From IMG/VR virus record IMGVR_UViG_3300035698_014782, positions 1 through 21,562 of that record: a stretch of 21,562 bases of DNA; one strand, given 5' to 3'. The position numbers and the translations under genes were made by a program. This document shows positions 1 to 5,256 of the stretch, one piece after another; positions within the stretch are counted from its first letter, which is position 1; every line of letters begins with the position of its first letter. The notes beneath the pieces are model-generated. The model saw nothing but the letters and a program-made list of their open reading frames with translations, was not told the DNA's origin and ran no database searches. The DNA is from a virus.

Positions 1-2
1 AA

Positions 3-404
3 TTACTGGACAATGTGATTGAGGCTGGATACAGTGTGGAAAACATTGCGCTGGGCATGGGCGGCGGACTCTTGCAAAAAGTAGACCGTGACACTCTGAA
101 ATATGCCATGAAGGCTTCTGCCAGATGCGATTCAGATGGAGTATGGCATGATGTGTTCAAAGATCCTATTGCAGATCCTGGCAAGACTTCCAAGAAAGGT
201 CGGCTGGGACTAATCTACGAATGTGGAGTTGGTTCATGTGGTTACCGGACACTGCCCAAGGAATTTGCAGATGAAAAAGGCAATATCCTGCGTACAGTGT
301 ACCGGAATGGCGTGCAATTAATTGACGATGATTTTGAAACTGTTCGAACACGGGCAGGTCTGAAAGAATCAGAATACAATCCACAACCAATTGAACGATT
401 CTAA
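3..404 (+). CDS. nadV: Nicotinamide phosphoribosyltransferase, C-terminal part (5' end outside window)
   Basis: This is the last 133 codons of a NAMPT/NadV-type enzyme, which makes nicotinamide mononucleotide from nicotinamide and PRPP as the first step of NAD salvage. The reading frame is open from the window edge, so the gene starts upstream. What shows the family: the glycine-rich NIALGMGGGLLQ segment followed by KVDRDT, then FKDPIADPGK and SKKGRLGL. These match the conserved C-terminal blocks of NAMPT from phages to humans. The end (RTVYRNG, then DFETVRTRAGL) also fits. A strong terminator follows directly, so it is probably the last gene of its transcript. Large phages often pair NadV with an NMN adenylyltransferase; that partner would lie outside this window. 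Confidence 0.93.
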   Translation, partial: LLDNVIEAGYSVENIALGMGGGLLQKVDRDTLKYAMKASARCDSDGVWHDVFKDPIADPGKTSKKGRLGLIYECGVGSCGYRTLPKEFADEKGNILRTVYRNGVQLIDDDFETVRTRAGLKESEYNPQPIERF

Positions 405-413
405 ACAAAACCT

Positions 414-447
414 AATAGTCCAAGTGGGTGTCTACTTGGACTATTTT
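414..447 (+). terminator. Rho-independent terminator after nadV
   Basis: Perfect 12-bp inverted repeat (414-425 with 434-445) with an 8-nt loop. The descending arm runs into a short T tract (444-447). It sits 9 nt after the nadV stop and 14 nt before the next promoter, which is a typical end-of-operon arrangement. Confidence 0.88.
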
Positions 448-461
448 CGTGACAATAACAG

Positions 462-490
462 TTGACATCATGCTTTGTAGACTGTAAAAT
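462..490 (+). promoter_or_regulatory. Sigma-70-type promoter
   Basis: Consensus -35 TTGACA (462-467), 17-bp spacer, -10 TAAAAT (485-490). The predicted start of transcription is near 497, about 24 nt before the ATG at 521. It is the best promoter match in the window and lies between a terminator and a new gene run, so it probably drives the genes from 521 to at least 1198. Confidence 0.85.
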
Positions 491-520
491 TATATTAACA
501 GCAACAAAGGAATGTGTAAC

Positions 521-664
521 ATGAAGATCTTAGCAACAAACAAAGATTTCAGAGTTGAGTTTAACCAGTCCTCAACATATTTCGTTATAGACAACAACGG
601 AGATTGCTGGAAAACCTACAAGAGTGAAAAAGCCGCAATCAAATATATGGACAGCGTCGCATAA
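521..664 (+). CDS. Small phage protein, 47 aa, unknown function
   Basis: First gene after the promoter at 462-490. A good ribosome binding site (AAAGGAA, 506-512) lies 8 nt before the ATG. The product is mixed-charge with no transmembrane segment. It has an aromatic core (STYFVIDNNGDCWKTY) and a lysine-rich end, and looks like one small beta-rich domain. I do not recognise a family. The next frame may begin inside its 3' end. Confidence 0.72.
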   Translation: MKILATNKDFRVEFNQSSTYFVIDNNGDCWKTYKSEKAAIKYMDSVA

Positions 665-992
665 CAGTTTTCATGTGGCACCAAAGGAAATTACACCACG
701 ATCTATTATTTTCGTTGATAATGAAATGAATGAATATGATCAAGGTCGAAAAGACGTTCTTCTGGAACTGCTGACAAAGTTCAAGCCCTCACGAACTTTA
801 CGGACATGCGTAATTACCCAGTGTGATTGTTGTGGGCGACAGCTTCACCCATTGAACACTTCAGGATATGGCACGTGTGATGCTTGTAAAATTTCACACA
901 ACTATGGTCAGGATTCGTTTGACATTCGATTGGCATATATGCTAATAAAGCGCGCAAACAGTATAACCAATTTGGAAACTGATAATAGATAA
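624..992 (+). CDS. Small zinc-ribbon protein
   Basis: The frame is open from a GTG at 624 to 992, up to 122 residues. Two cysteine pairs, CDCC and CDAC, stand about 17 residues apart in the middle, flanked by basic residues. This is the usual pattern of a four-cysteine zinc ribbon. Such small proteins in phages often bind nucleic acid or host polymerase, but nothing specific can be claimed. The start is uncertain. The 624 GTG overlaps the preceding gene by 41 nt and has only AAGAG beside it; a GTG at 675 or an ATG at about 729 are alternatives. All choices keep the cysteine motif. Confidence 0.65.
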   Translation: MKKPQSNIWTASHNSFHVAPKEITPRSIIFVDNEMNEYDQGRKDVLLELLTKFKPSRTLRTCVITQCDCCGRQLHPLNTSGYGTCDACKISHNYGQDSFDIRLAYMLIKRANSITNLETDNR

Positions 993-1003
993 AGGTGACT
1001 GAC

Positions 1004-1198
1004 ATGACGAAAAAACTGCACCCACACTCGGAACTAGAATATGTCAAGTGGCAGGCTGAAGTATTCAAACAGAATGACCGAAATAACAAGGAGAAGATAA
1101 AGAATGAAATGGAAGACCAAATCCAAAATCAAAGCTGGCTCACGAGACAACATGCATCCCTGGTTCGTTCGTGTAAAAAGCTATACTATATCTTTTAA
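1004..1198 (+). CDS. Small charged phage protein, 64 aa
   Basis: An ATG at 1004 follows AAAGG (991-995), and the stop of the preceding gene overlaps this ribosome binding site, so the two are probably translated together. The product is hydrophilic and rich in Lys, Glu, Asn and Gln. Its long middle stretch (KWQAEVFKQNDRNNKEKIKN) should form a helix. No family recognised. The last 15 residues are more hydrophobic and basic. A GTG at 995 would add three residues but leaves no room for the ribosome binding site. Confidence 0.62.
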   Translation: MTKKLHPHSELEYVKWQAEVFKQNDRNNKEKIKNEMEDQIQNQSWLTRQHASLVRSCKKLYYIF

Positions 1199-1212
1199 GT
1201 AATTGCTTTGAT

Positions 1213-1282
1213 GATGTACTGTGATAACTCGTTATGTCCACACTAAGCGCTTAGTGACGCTAAAGGACTGACTCAGTACATC
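1213..1282 (+). ncRNA. Structured non-coding element upstream of the tRNA
   Basis: A 70-nt stretch that can fold as nested helices. An outer perfect 9-bp stem pairs 1213-1221 with 1274-1282. A 4-bp stem GTCC/GGAC (1236-1239 with 1265-1268) encloses a perfect 16-bp palindrome (1241-1256, CACTAAGCGCTTAGTG). A short ATAA/TTAT hairpin lies at about 1224-1235. No start codon or T tract is associated. It may be a processing signal in the tRNA precursor, a small RNA, or a protein-binding site on DNA. It lacks a T-arm, so it is not itself a tRNA. Confidence 0.45.
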
Positions 1283-1293
1283 TTCTAAGCATT

Positions 1294-1377
1294 GCCCAAG
1301 TACTCAAGTAGCTGATGTGGTCTTAGCGCCGAGTTGAAGCCTCGGAGATGTCTGTTCGATTCGGACCTTGGGCCCCA
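1294..1377 (+). tRNA. tRNA-Phe(GAA)-like gene with duplicated 5' acceptor strand
   Basis: The D-arm is GCTG/TAGC (1311-1314 with 1324-1327), with GG in the loop. The anticodon arm CCGAG/CTCGG (1329-1333 with 1341-1345) has the loop TTGAAGC, placing GAA (Phe) at 1336-1338. The T-arm GTCTG/CGGAC (1350-1354 with 1362-1366) has the loop TTCGATT. The 3' acceptor CTTGGGC is followed by an encoded CCA (1375-1377). The oddity is the 5' strand. GCCCAAG (1294-1300) pairs perfectly but is 8 nt too far upstream. The correctly spaced ACTCAAG (1302-1308) leaves an A-C mismatch and a wobble. Residue 37 is G where bacterial tRNA-Phe usually has A. It may be a functional variant or a recently damaged tRNA gene. 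Confidence 0.7.
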
Positions 1378-1420
1378 TATTACAACTGTCCTATAACTTA
1401 TGTACTAAAGGAGAAATAAG

Positions 1421-1867
1421 ATGATTGAGTATACAGTTAAAGTTAATGACACCGGAACTAAGTCTTGGTATCTCAACGGTAAGCTACACCGAGAAGACGG
1501 TCCTGCTGTTGAGTTGGTCAACGGTAATAAGTTCTGGTACCTTAACGATAAGCAACACCGAGAAGATGGTCCTGCTATTGAGTATGGCAATGGTGATAAG
1601 TGGTGGTACCTTAACGATGAGCAACACCGAGAAGATGGACCTGCTGTTGAGTACATCAATGGTTATAAGTCTTGGTACCTTAACGGTAGGCGACACCGAG
1701 AAGATGGTCCTGCTATTCAGTATAGCAATGGTAATAAGTCTTGGTACCTTAACGGTAGGGGCCTAACGGAGGCAGAACATAAAGCTGCTACTTCACCTAA
1801 GGATACTTGTAATGGTAAAGAAGTAGTAATTGATGGTATTACTTATGTATTAAAGGAGAGTAAATAA
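1421..1867 (+). CDS. WYLNGKLHREDGPA-repeat protein, copy 1
   Basis: The 148-residue product is built from four full 23-residue repeats plus a shortened fifth. Each unit follows the pattern G-x-K-x-WYLN-x-x-x-HREDGPA-[IV]-x-x-x-N. The tail reads LTEAEHKAATSP, then KEVVIDGITYVLKE. The repeat resembles the MORN-like (MORN_2 variant) units found in phage and giant-virus proteins, and should fold as an elongated beta-hairpin sheet suited to binding other molecules. No enzyme motif is present. The start is clear: AAAGGAG lies 9 nt before the ATG. A paralogue begins one base after its stop, and the ribosome binding site of that paralogue is inside this gene's last codons. Confidence 0.85.
   Translation: MIEYTVKVNDTGTKSWYLNGKLHREDGPAVELVNGNKFWYLNDKQHREDGPAIEYGNGDKWWYLNDEQHREDGPAVEYINGYKSWYLNGRRHREDGPAIQYSNGNKSWYLNGRGLTEAEHKAATSPKDTCNGKEVVIDGITYVLKESK
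1597..1677 (+). repeat. 81-bp exact direct repeat shared by the two repeat-protein genes
   Basis: Positions 1597-1677 and 1976-2056 are identical over 81 bp, slightly more than one 69-bp repeat unit. Neighbouring units differ at many silent and non-silent sites, so this block points to recent unequal recombination or gene conversion rather than to selection on the protein alone. Confidence 0.85.
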
Positions 1868-1868
1868 G

Positions 1869-2249
1869 ATGATTGAACATACAGTTAAAGTTTATGACAA
1901 TGGCACTAAGCAGTGTTACCTTAACGGTAAGCTACACCGAGAAGATGGCCCTGCTATTGAGTGGGCCAATGGTTCTAAGTGGTGGTACCTTAACGATGAG
2001 CAACACCGAGAAGATGGACCTGCTGTTGAGTACATCAATGGTTATAAGTCTTGGTATCTCAACGGTAAGCTACACCGAGAAGGGGGACCAGCTATTGAGC
2101 ATAGCAATGGCGATAAGTATTGGTATCTTAACGGTAAGCTACTAACGGAGGCAGAACATAAAGCTGCTACTTCACCCAAGAAGAAGCCTAGTTGTAGTGG
2201 TAAAGAAGTAGTAATTGATGGTATTACTTACACCCTAAAGGAGAAGTAA
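1869..2249 (+). CDS. WYLNGKLHREDGPA-repeat protein, copy 2
   Basis: A 126-residue paralogue of the preceding gene, with three full 23-residue repeats and a shortened fourth. It begins MIEHTVKVYDNGTK and ends with the same EAEHKAATSP and KEVVIDGITYTLKE tail. It starts one base after the upstream stop and uses the AAAGGAG embedded there. Positions 1976-2056 are identical to 1597-1677 in copy 1, so copies differ by whole repeat units and have exchanged sequence recently. Function unknown; probably a binding protein whose surface varies through repeat number. Confidence 0.85.
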   Translation: MIEHTVKVYDNGTKQCYLNGKLHREDGPAIEWANGSKWWYLNDEQHREDGPAVEYINGYKSWYLNGKLHREGGPAIEHSNGDKYWYLNGKLLTEAEHKAATSPKKKPSCSGKEVVIDGITYTLKEK

Positions 2250-2250
2250 G

Positions 2251-2307
2251 ATGATTGAGTATACAGTTGAAGTTAGTGGCAGCGGTGCCATTGGAAGTTA
2301 TAATTGA
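2251..2307 (+). pseudogene. Remnant of a third repeat-protein copy
   Basis: One base after copy 2 another ATG follows the same embedded AAAGGAG. The frame reads MIEYTVEVSGSGAIGSYN and then stops at 2305-2307. The first eight residues almost repeat the start of copy 1 (MIEYTVKV), and no WYLN unit follows. It looks like the stump left when a third tandem copy was deleted or overwritten by the GC-richer block that follows. A genuine 18-residue peptide cannot be excluded. Confidence 0.7.
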
Positions 2308-2372
2308 TACCATGAAACAGGCGCATTTGACGTAGAGGGCACAAATTAATTCGTTTCGCATGCCGATTATGC

Positions 2373-2401
2373 TTGTGGTCTGTGTCGCGTCACGCTATAA
2401 G
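2373..2401 (+). promoter_or_regulatory. Candidate promoter for the GC-rich gene block
   Basis: TTGTGG (2373-2378), 17-bp spacer, TATAAG (2396-2401). It lies in a 131-bp stretch without a gene, 38 nt before the next start. The -35 is imperfect, but the same TTGTGG-17-(TAAAAT) layout recurs at 10803. Confidence 0.4.
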
Positions 2402-2438
2402 TAATGCATAGCAAAGAAGCACACACCGGAGAATGACA

Positions 2439-2543
2439 ATGACAAACCCAGCACACACAAAAGAGCAGATCGCAGCAGCAGCCGATTGTGAAAAAACATT
2501 CTTGCGCTTGATGAAAAAAGCAGGAAAGCCGGTGCGCAAATGA
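2439..2543 (+). CDS. Small phage protein, 34 aa
   Basis: Begins MTNPAHTKEQIAAAADCEKT and is basic at its end. The ATG at 2439 has GGAG at the right distance (2428-2431); an in-frame ATG at 2433 is too close. It overlaps the next gene in an ATGA junction (2540-2543). It opens a run of four ATGA-linked frames that are richer in GC than the rest of the window. No family recognised; too short for a domain assignment. Confidence 0.55.
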   Translation: MTNPAHTKEQIAAAADCEKTFLRLMKKAGKPVRK

Positions 2544-2704
2544 GCGCCGCACAGGACTACATCAACGATGCCCAAAACCGAATGGAAAGGTTGCATCGTA
2601 TCTCGGAAATGTACGCAGGCACGGAACGAGCGTTTGCGGCCATCCGATGTATTGAAAAGCGAAAAGCGCGAATGGAACCCACTACCACAGGAGACAGAAA
2701 ATGA
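2540..2704 (+). CDS. Small helical phage protein, 54 aa
   Basis: Linked by ATGA overlaps to the genes on both sides, so translation is probably coupled. The product (MSAAQDYINDAQNRMERLHR and onward) is Arg-, Ala- and Glu-rich and predicted largely helical. GGAG lies near its end and serves the next gene. No known domain seen. Codon choice is GC-rich like its neighbours to 3890 and unlike the genes after 4386. Confidence 0.6.
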   Translation: MSAAQDYINDAQNRMERLHRISEMYAGTERAFAAIRCIEKRKARMEPTTTGDRK

Positions 2705-3258
2705 GTGACATCCCAAACAGCCGCCGCAGTCCGATGGAGCACGAACGGGACATGCCGGACGCGCCGACGAACCGCATTGGGCTGCATGCGGACATAATTA
2801 ACATCCCGATTAAAGAGATCAACGGCCCGTTTTACGGACAGTGCGAGTTGGCATACAAGAATGGCCACCGCGATGCGCGACACGCGGCGGCTGAATTGGC
2901 GCTATCGTTTGAACGCGAAGCCACCGCCGCGCAGGCCGAGATTGCTAGGCTGCGGGAAACTAACCGCTCACTTAACCGCAGAACGCAACAAGCCGAGAGT
3001 GTCGCATACAACAACGCGGGTCGATGGAAGCGAAAGCTAGAACGAGTGAAGGCATTTGCTGATCATATGCTTACCACCAACATGCGAGTCAATAAGCGGG
3101 AACGCGAGGCAAAGGCTGAGGTTGCCGCACTGCGCAAGCGAGTGCAGGCGGCGGATGCAATGGCGGATTCGTGCGAAACATACTTCGAAAGCGCATGTGA
3201 CATGACCTTTGTACTTGAAAAGCTAAAAGCCTACTGCGACACGGACGCCAAGCCATGA
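2701..3258 (+). CDS. Coiled-coil phage protein, 185 aa
   Basis: The N-terminal third is polar and contains YGQCELAYKNGHRDARHAAA at about residues 41-60, a motif I associate with hypothetical proteins of temperate proteobacterial phages. From about residue 60 to 160 it is Ala/Glu/Arg-rich with heptad-like spacing (AQAEIARLRETNRSLNRR; AEVAALRKRVQAADAM), indicating a long coiled coil. No catalytic motif. It may act as a structural or scaffold-like accessory protein, but that is inference. GC content is clearly above that of the flanking regions, which supports acquisition from another phage. Start fixed by the ATGA overlap and the GGAG at about 2690. Confidence 0.75.
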   Translation: MSDIPNSRRSPMEHERDMPDAPTNRIGLHADIINIPIKEINGPFYGQCELAYKNGHRDARHAAAELALSFEREATAAQAEIARLRETNRSLNRRTQQAESVAYNNAGRWKRKLERVKAFADHMLTTNMRVNKREREAKAEVAALRKRVQAADAMADSCETYFESACDMTFVLEKLKAYCDTDAKP

Positions 3259-3462
3259 CCGCAGCAGAGCGCAACCGCCGCAAGCGCCGCAGGGTTTAAA
3301 GCGCTACCTGCGGGGTGGATGCCAGTGGTGTACGCTGCAAAGGTCGAGGCATACGCCACTGGGGCGACCGAAGGCAAAATCGAACAATTCATAAGGGAAA
3401 AAAGACATGGCCAAATATTTAACCGACGAACAACTTTCCGAAATGGTGCGCCCAGCGACTGA
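3255..3462 (+). pseudogene. Frameshifted small phage gene
   Basis: An ATG overlapping the previous stop reads MTAAERNRRKRRRV and stops at 3297-3299. One base later the +1 frame continues without a break as FKALPAGWMPVVYAAKVEAY and on through ATGATEGKIEQFI, as expected of a single protein, ending at 3462 inside the next gene. The junction is GTT TAA, where the P-site codon can slip to TTT. This is either a +1 indel that broke the gene or a programmed +1 shift. An independent start at the ATG at 3319 is also possible. Confidence 0.55.
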
Positions 3463-3655
3463 GGCCGTTCCGACAGGTTCGCGATGGCGGCACAGCAAAA
3501 GCGGCGGTGTCTACATCGCGATGCAAGTTGCTCTGTCTGAGGGCGGGCATGAACCTGTTGTTATTTACCGTGAGGATCGCAAGGACGCACCTATTTGGGT
3601 GCGCGTGGCACGTGACTTCTTGGACGGGCGTTTTATTCGCGCTGACCTTACTTAA
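3407..3655 (+). CDS. DUF1653-like small phage protein
   Basis: An 82-residue product with the core PTGSRWRHSKSGGVYIAMQV, then EPVVIYRE and WVRVARDFLDGRF. This matches the pattern of DUF1653-type beta-rich domains (short HxKGxxY core, xPxVxYR, WxRPxxEFxD), common in bacteria and phages and of unknown function. The ATG at 3407 has AAGGG about 11 nt upstream. It overlaps the end of the frameshifted gene, and belongs to the GC-rich block by composition. Confidence 0.72.
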   Translation: MAKYLTDEQLSEMVRPATEAVPTGSRWRHSKSGGVYIAMQVALSEGGHEPVVIYREDRKDAPIWVRVARDFLDGRFIRADLT

Positions 3656-3719
3656 TAGGAGCAAGCGCAGCCAATGACTTGCCGCTGGGGCGATTAATTT
3701 AATAATGGAGTATGACAGA

Positions 3720-3881
3720 ATGCAGCACACACTACAGACTGACCTTAACCACGAGATTAACGATCTCATCGAGGAGTGGATTGCCGAAAACCCCGATGCG
3801 ACAGTGGCCACAGTTGAAAACGCGATTGTTGACGCCGGTAATGACTATTCTGCCCGTGTGTACCAGAAGTTGACGACGTGA
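3720..3881 (+). CDS. Small acidic phage protein, 53 aa
   Basis: Frame MQHTLQTDLNHEINDLIEEW and onward, ending KLTT. It is acidic and mostly helical by composition. GGAG lies at 3707-3710, 9 nt before the ATG. No known domain. It is the last gene of the GC-rich block; the DNA after 3890 returns to the usual composition. The 64 bases before it hold only a seven-codon frame at 3674 that I do not regard as a gene. Confidence 0.6.
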   Translation: MQHTLQTDLNHEINDLIEEWIAENPDATVATVENAIVDAGNDYSARVYQKLTT

Positions 3882-3933
3882 ACAGACACCTCTTCGTGCC
3901 GGGTATTACCACAGTCTAATACAAGGAGCAAGT

Positions 3934-4329
3934 GTGAGACTTGCATTTTGTGACGTCGAAACTAATGCTATTGATAACCCAGATAGTATTTGGCTCGTTG
4001 GTGGCAAGATGGCGTGTACTGGTGAGGCATTCAAGTTCGATAATATCCACACTGACTTGGTTGCCCGTAAGGCAGCTACACAGTGGCATCTATCACTAGA
4101 TAAGATGGTTGGTCATAACTTCATTTCGTATGGTCTTCCCCTCTTAAACAAGTGGCTAGACACCAAGCTGGACCCTCAGAAGGTCCTTGATACCCTTGTC
4201 CTATCACGTACCATCAACTTCAACATCGAGACGCCACACCACCAGGCTAAATTCAGGCACACTATTTTAAGGGCTACATTTGCCATGATCCATCAACAAA
4301 ATGCTCTTAGATGTGCAAATAACACTTGA
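3934..4329 (+). pseudogene. Truncated T7-type DNA polymerase 3'-5' exonuclease domain, catalytic Asp lost
   Basis: The GTG start has AAGGAGC 5 nt upstream. The 131 residues match the N-terminus of T7-family DNA polymerase (family A). Exo I is DVE (D7, E9) in FCDVETNA. The Exo II segment is GHNFISYGLPLL, and KVLDTLVLSR is typical of the family. The homology ends near residue 107, after which the sequence is unrelated and stops, so most of the exonuclease and the whole polymerase domain are missing. In Exo II the conserved Asp (T7 D65; spacing D7-to-67 is identical) is Gly67, codon GGT. The fragment should be unable to cut DNA. It is a relic of recombination, or a dead domain kept for binding. 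Confidence 0.78.
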
Positions 4330-4354
4330 CATGTAGATGCGAATAACATAAAAA
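4326..4354 (+). promoter_or_regulatory. Sigma-70-type promoter
   Basis: TTGACA (4326-4331), 17-bp spacer, TAAAAA (4349-4354). Predicted start near 4361, ahead of the ATG at 4386. The -35 overlaps the stop codon of the polymerase fragment. Confidence 0.62.
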
Positions 4355-4385
4355 GGTGTTATCAACAAAGCATAGGATATGCAAA

Positions 4386-5195
4386 ATGACAGATGTGATT
4401 GAAATTCAAAAAACAGATGCTCGTACCAAGATGCTTCAACGTGTTCTGAATCTGCGAGCAAGAGCAGAAGATTCTGGTTCGTCCGAAGCAGAAATGAACA
4501 CAGCATTTGTTATGTGTGAGAAGCTAATGGATTCGTACAACATCGAGGAAGCAGAGCTCGCGATTGCAGAGGCCTCAGGCGAAATCAAGCTAGATGTGAT
4601 CACAAAAGAAGTTGACACTTCCATTCGCAAAGGCAAGAAACAGCTTCACAAAGTCCTCAACTGTCTAACTGGAATTGCAGCCTTCACTGAGACGCAAGCG
4701 GTATATTCTAAATGGGCAGGAACAGCGACGTTCACAGGTCACCGTCCAGATGTTGCGCTTGCAGATTTTCTTGTTGCGGTGATTAAAGAGGCCCTTGACC
4801 GCGAGTACGATTCATATCGGCGGAATACACCTGCAGTAGGATATGGAGCAAAAACATCGTTTACCAACGCCATGTCATACCGTGTCAATTGTCGACTTAA
4901 AGAAATGGTAGCAGAGCGCACTGCGACTCGCGAATCAAATAAAGTAAAAGCAAAACAGCAGATGATCGAGAACGAGGCAACAGCAACATCTACAGCACTT
5001 GTAGTCTCAGAGATTGCGGAACAAAAAGCAAAAGAAGTTTCGTCTGAATTCGCTAAAGCACATCCCCGAGTCCGTTCTGTGTATACGCACTCCCGCTCAT
5101 CAAACGGCACTGCACATGGTGCAGGTCGAACAGCAGGTGATAGGGTCAATCTGGGCCGTGCAATTGGTCAAGGGACAACAAAGTCTCTTGCATAA
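4386..5195 (+). CDS. DUF2786-like phage protein, 269 aa
   Basis: The N-terminal 50 residues (KMLQRVLNLRARAEDSGSSE and MCEKLMDSYNIEEAEL) match the DUF2786 pattern: a helical segment with small-residue spacing and a conserved LMxxYxI. The middle part (HKVLNCLTGIAAFTETQAVY; FTGHRPDVALADFL; an RVNCRLKEM helix) is typical of the second domain usually fused to it in phage proteins. The C-terminus is long, helical and then low-complexity (Ser/Gly/Ala-rich). Function unknown; no catalytic motif that I can name. The ATG at 4386 was chosen because AGGA lies 8 nt upstream and it follows the predicted transcription start; a GTG at 4356 would be too early. Confidence 0.78.
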   Translation: MTDVIEIQKTDARTKMLQRVLNLRARAEDSGSSEAEMNTAFVMCEKLMDSYNIEEAELAIAEASGEIKLDVITKEVDTSIRKGKKQLHKVLNCLTGIAAFTETQAVYSKWAGTATFTGHRPDVALADFLVAVIKEALDREYDSYRRNTPAVGYGAKTSFTNAMSYRVNCRLKEMVAERTATRESNKVKAKQQMIENEATATSTALVVSEIAEQKAKEVSSEFAKAHPRVRSVYTHSRSSNGTAHGAGRTAGDRVNLGRAIGQGTTKSLA

Positions 5196-5197
5196 GG

Positions 5198-5226
5198 TTG
5201 ACACCAAACGGTAGGTGATGTATAGC
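5198..5226 (+). promoter_or_regulatory. Sigma-70-type promoter
   Basis: TTGACA (5198-5203), 17-bp spacer, TATAGC (5221-5226), immediately after the previous stop codon. Predicted start near 5233, about 24 nt before the next ATG. Confidence 0.66.
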
Positions 5227-5256
5227 TTGTAGTGTAGAAGCGGTGGAGAAATTGAC

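Noticed and set aside
1213-1285. A second tRNA next to the tRNA-Phe-like gene
   Set aside because: The 7-bp acceptor-like stem and length fit, but there is no T-arm with TTCRA loop, no GG-containing D-loop and no anticodon stem with a 7-nt loop.
1405-1696. Long minus-strand open frames opposite the repeat genes
   Set aside because: They mirror the 69-bp repeat of the + strand genes, have no ribosome binding site and lie in a region where all supported genes are on the + strand.
1421-2249. Regular 69-bp direct repeats resembling a CRISPR array
   Set aside because: The repeats are contiguous codons of a 23-residue protein repeat, with no spacers; no CRISPR array is present anywhere in the window.
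3674-3697. Seven-codon frame MTCRWGD
   Set aside because: Too short and without a suitable ribosome binding site; the 3720 frame is better supported.
4614-4619. TTGACA hexamers inside genes (near 4614, 5251, 5645, 9425, 12677, 16675)
   Set aside because: No matching -10 at 16-18 bp, and they lie within well-supported coding sequence.
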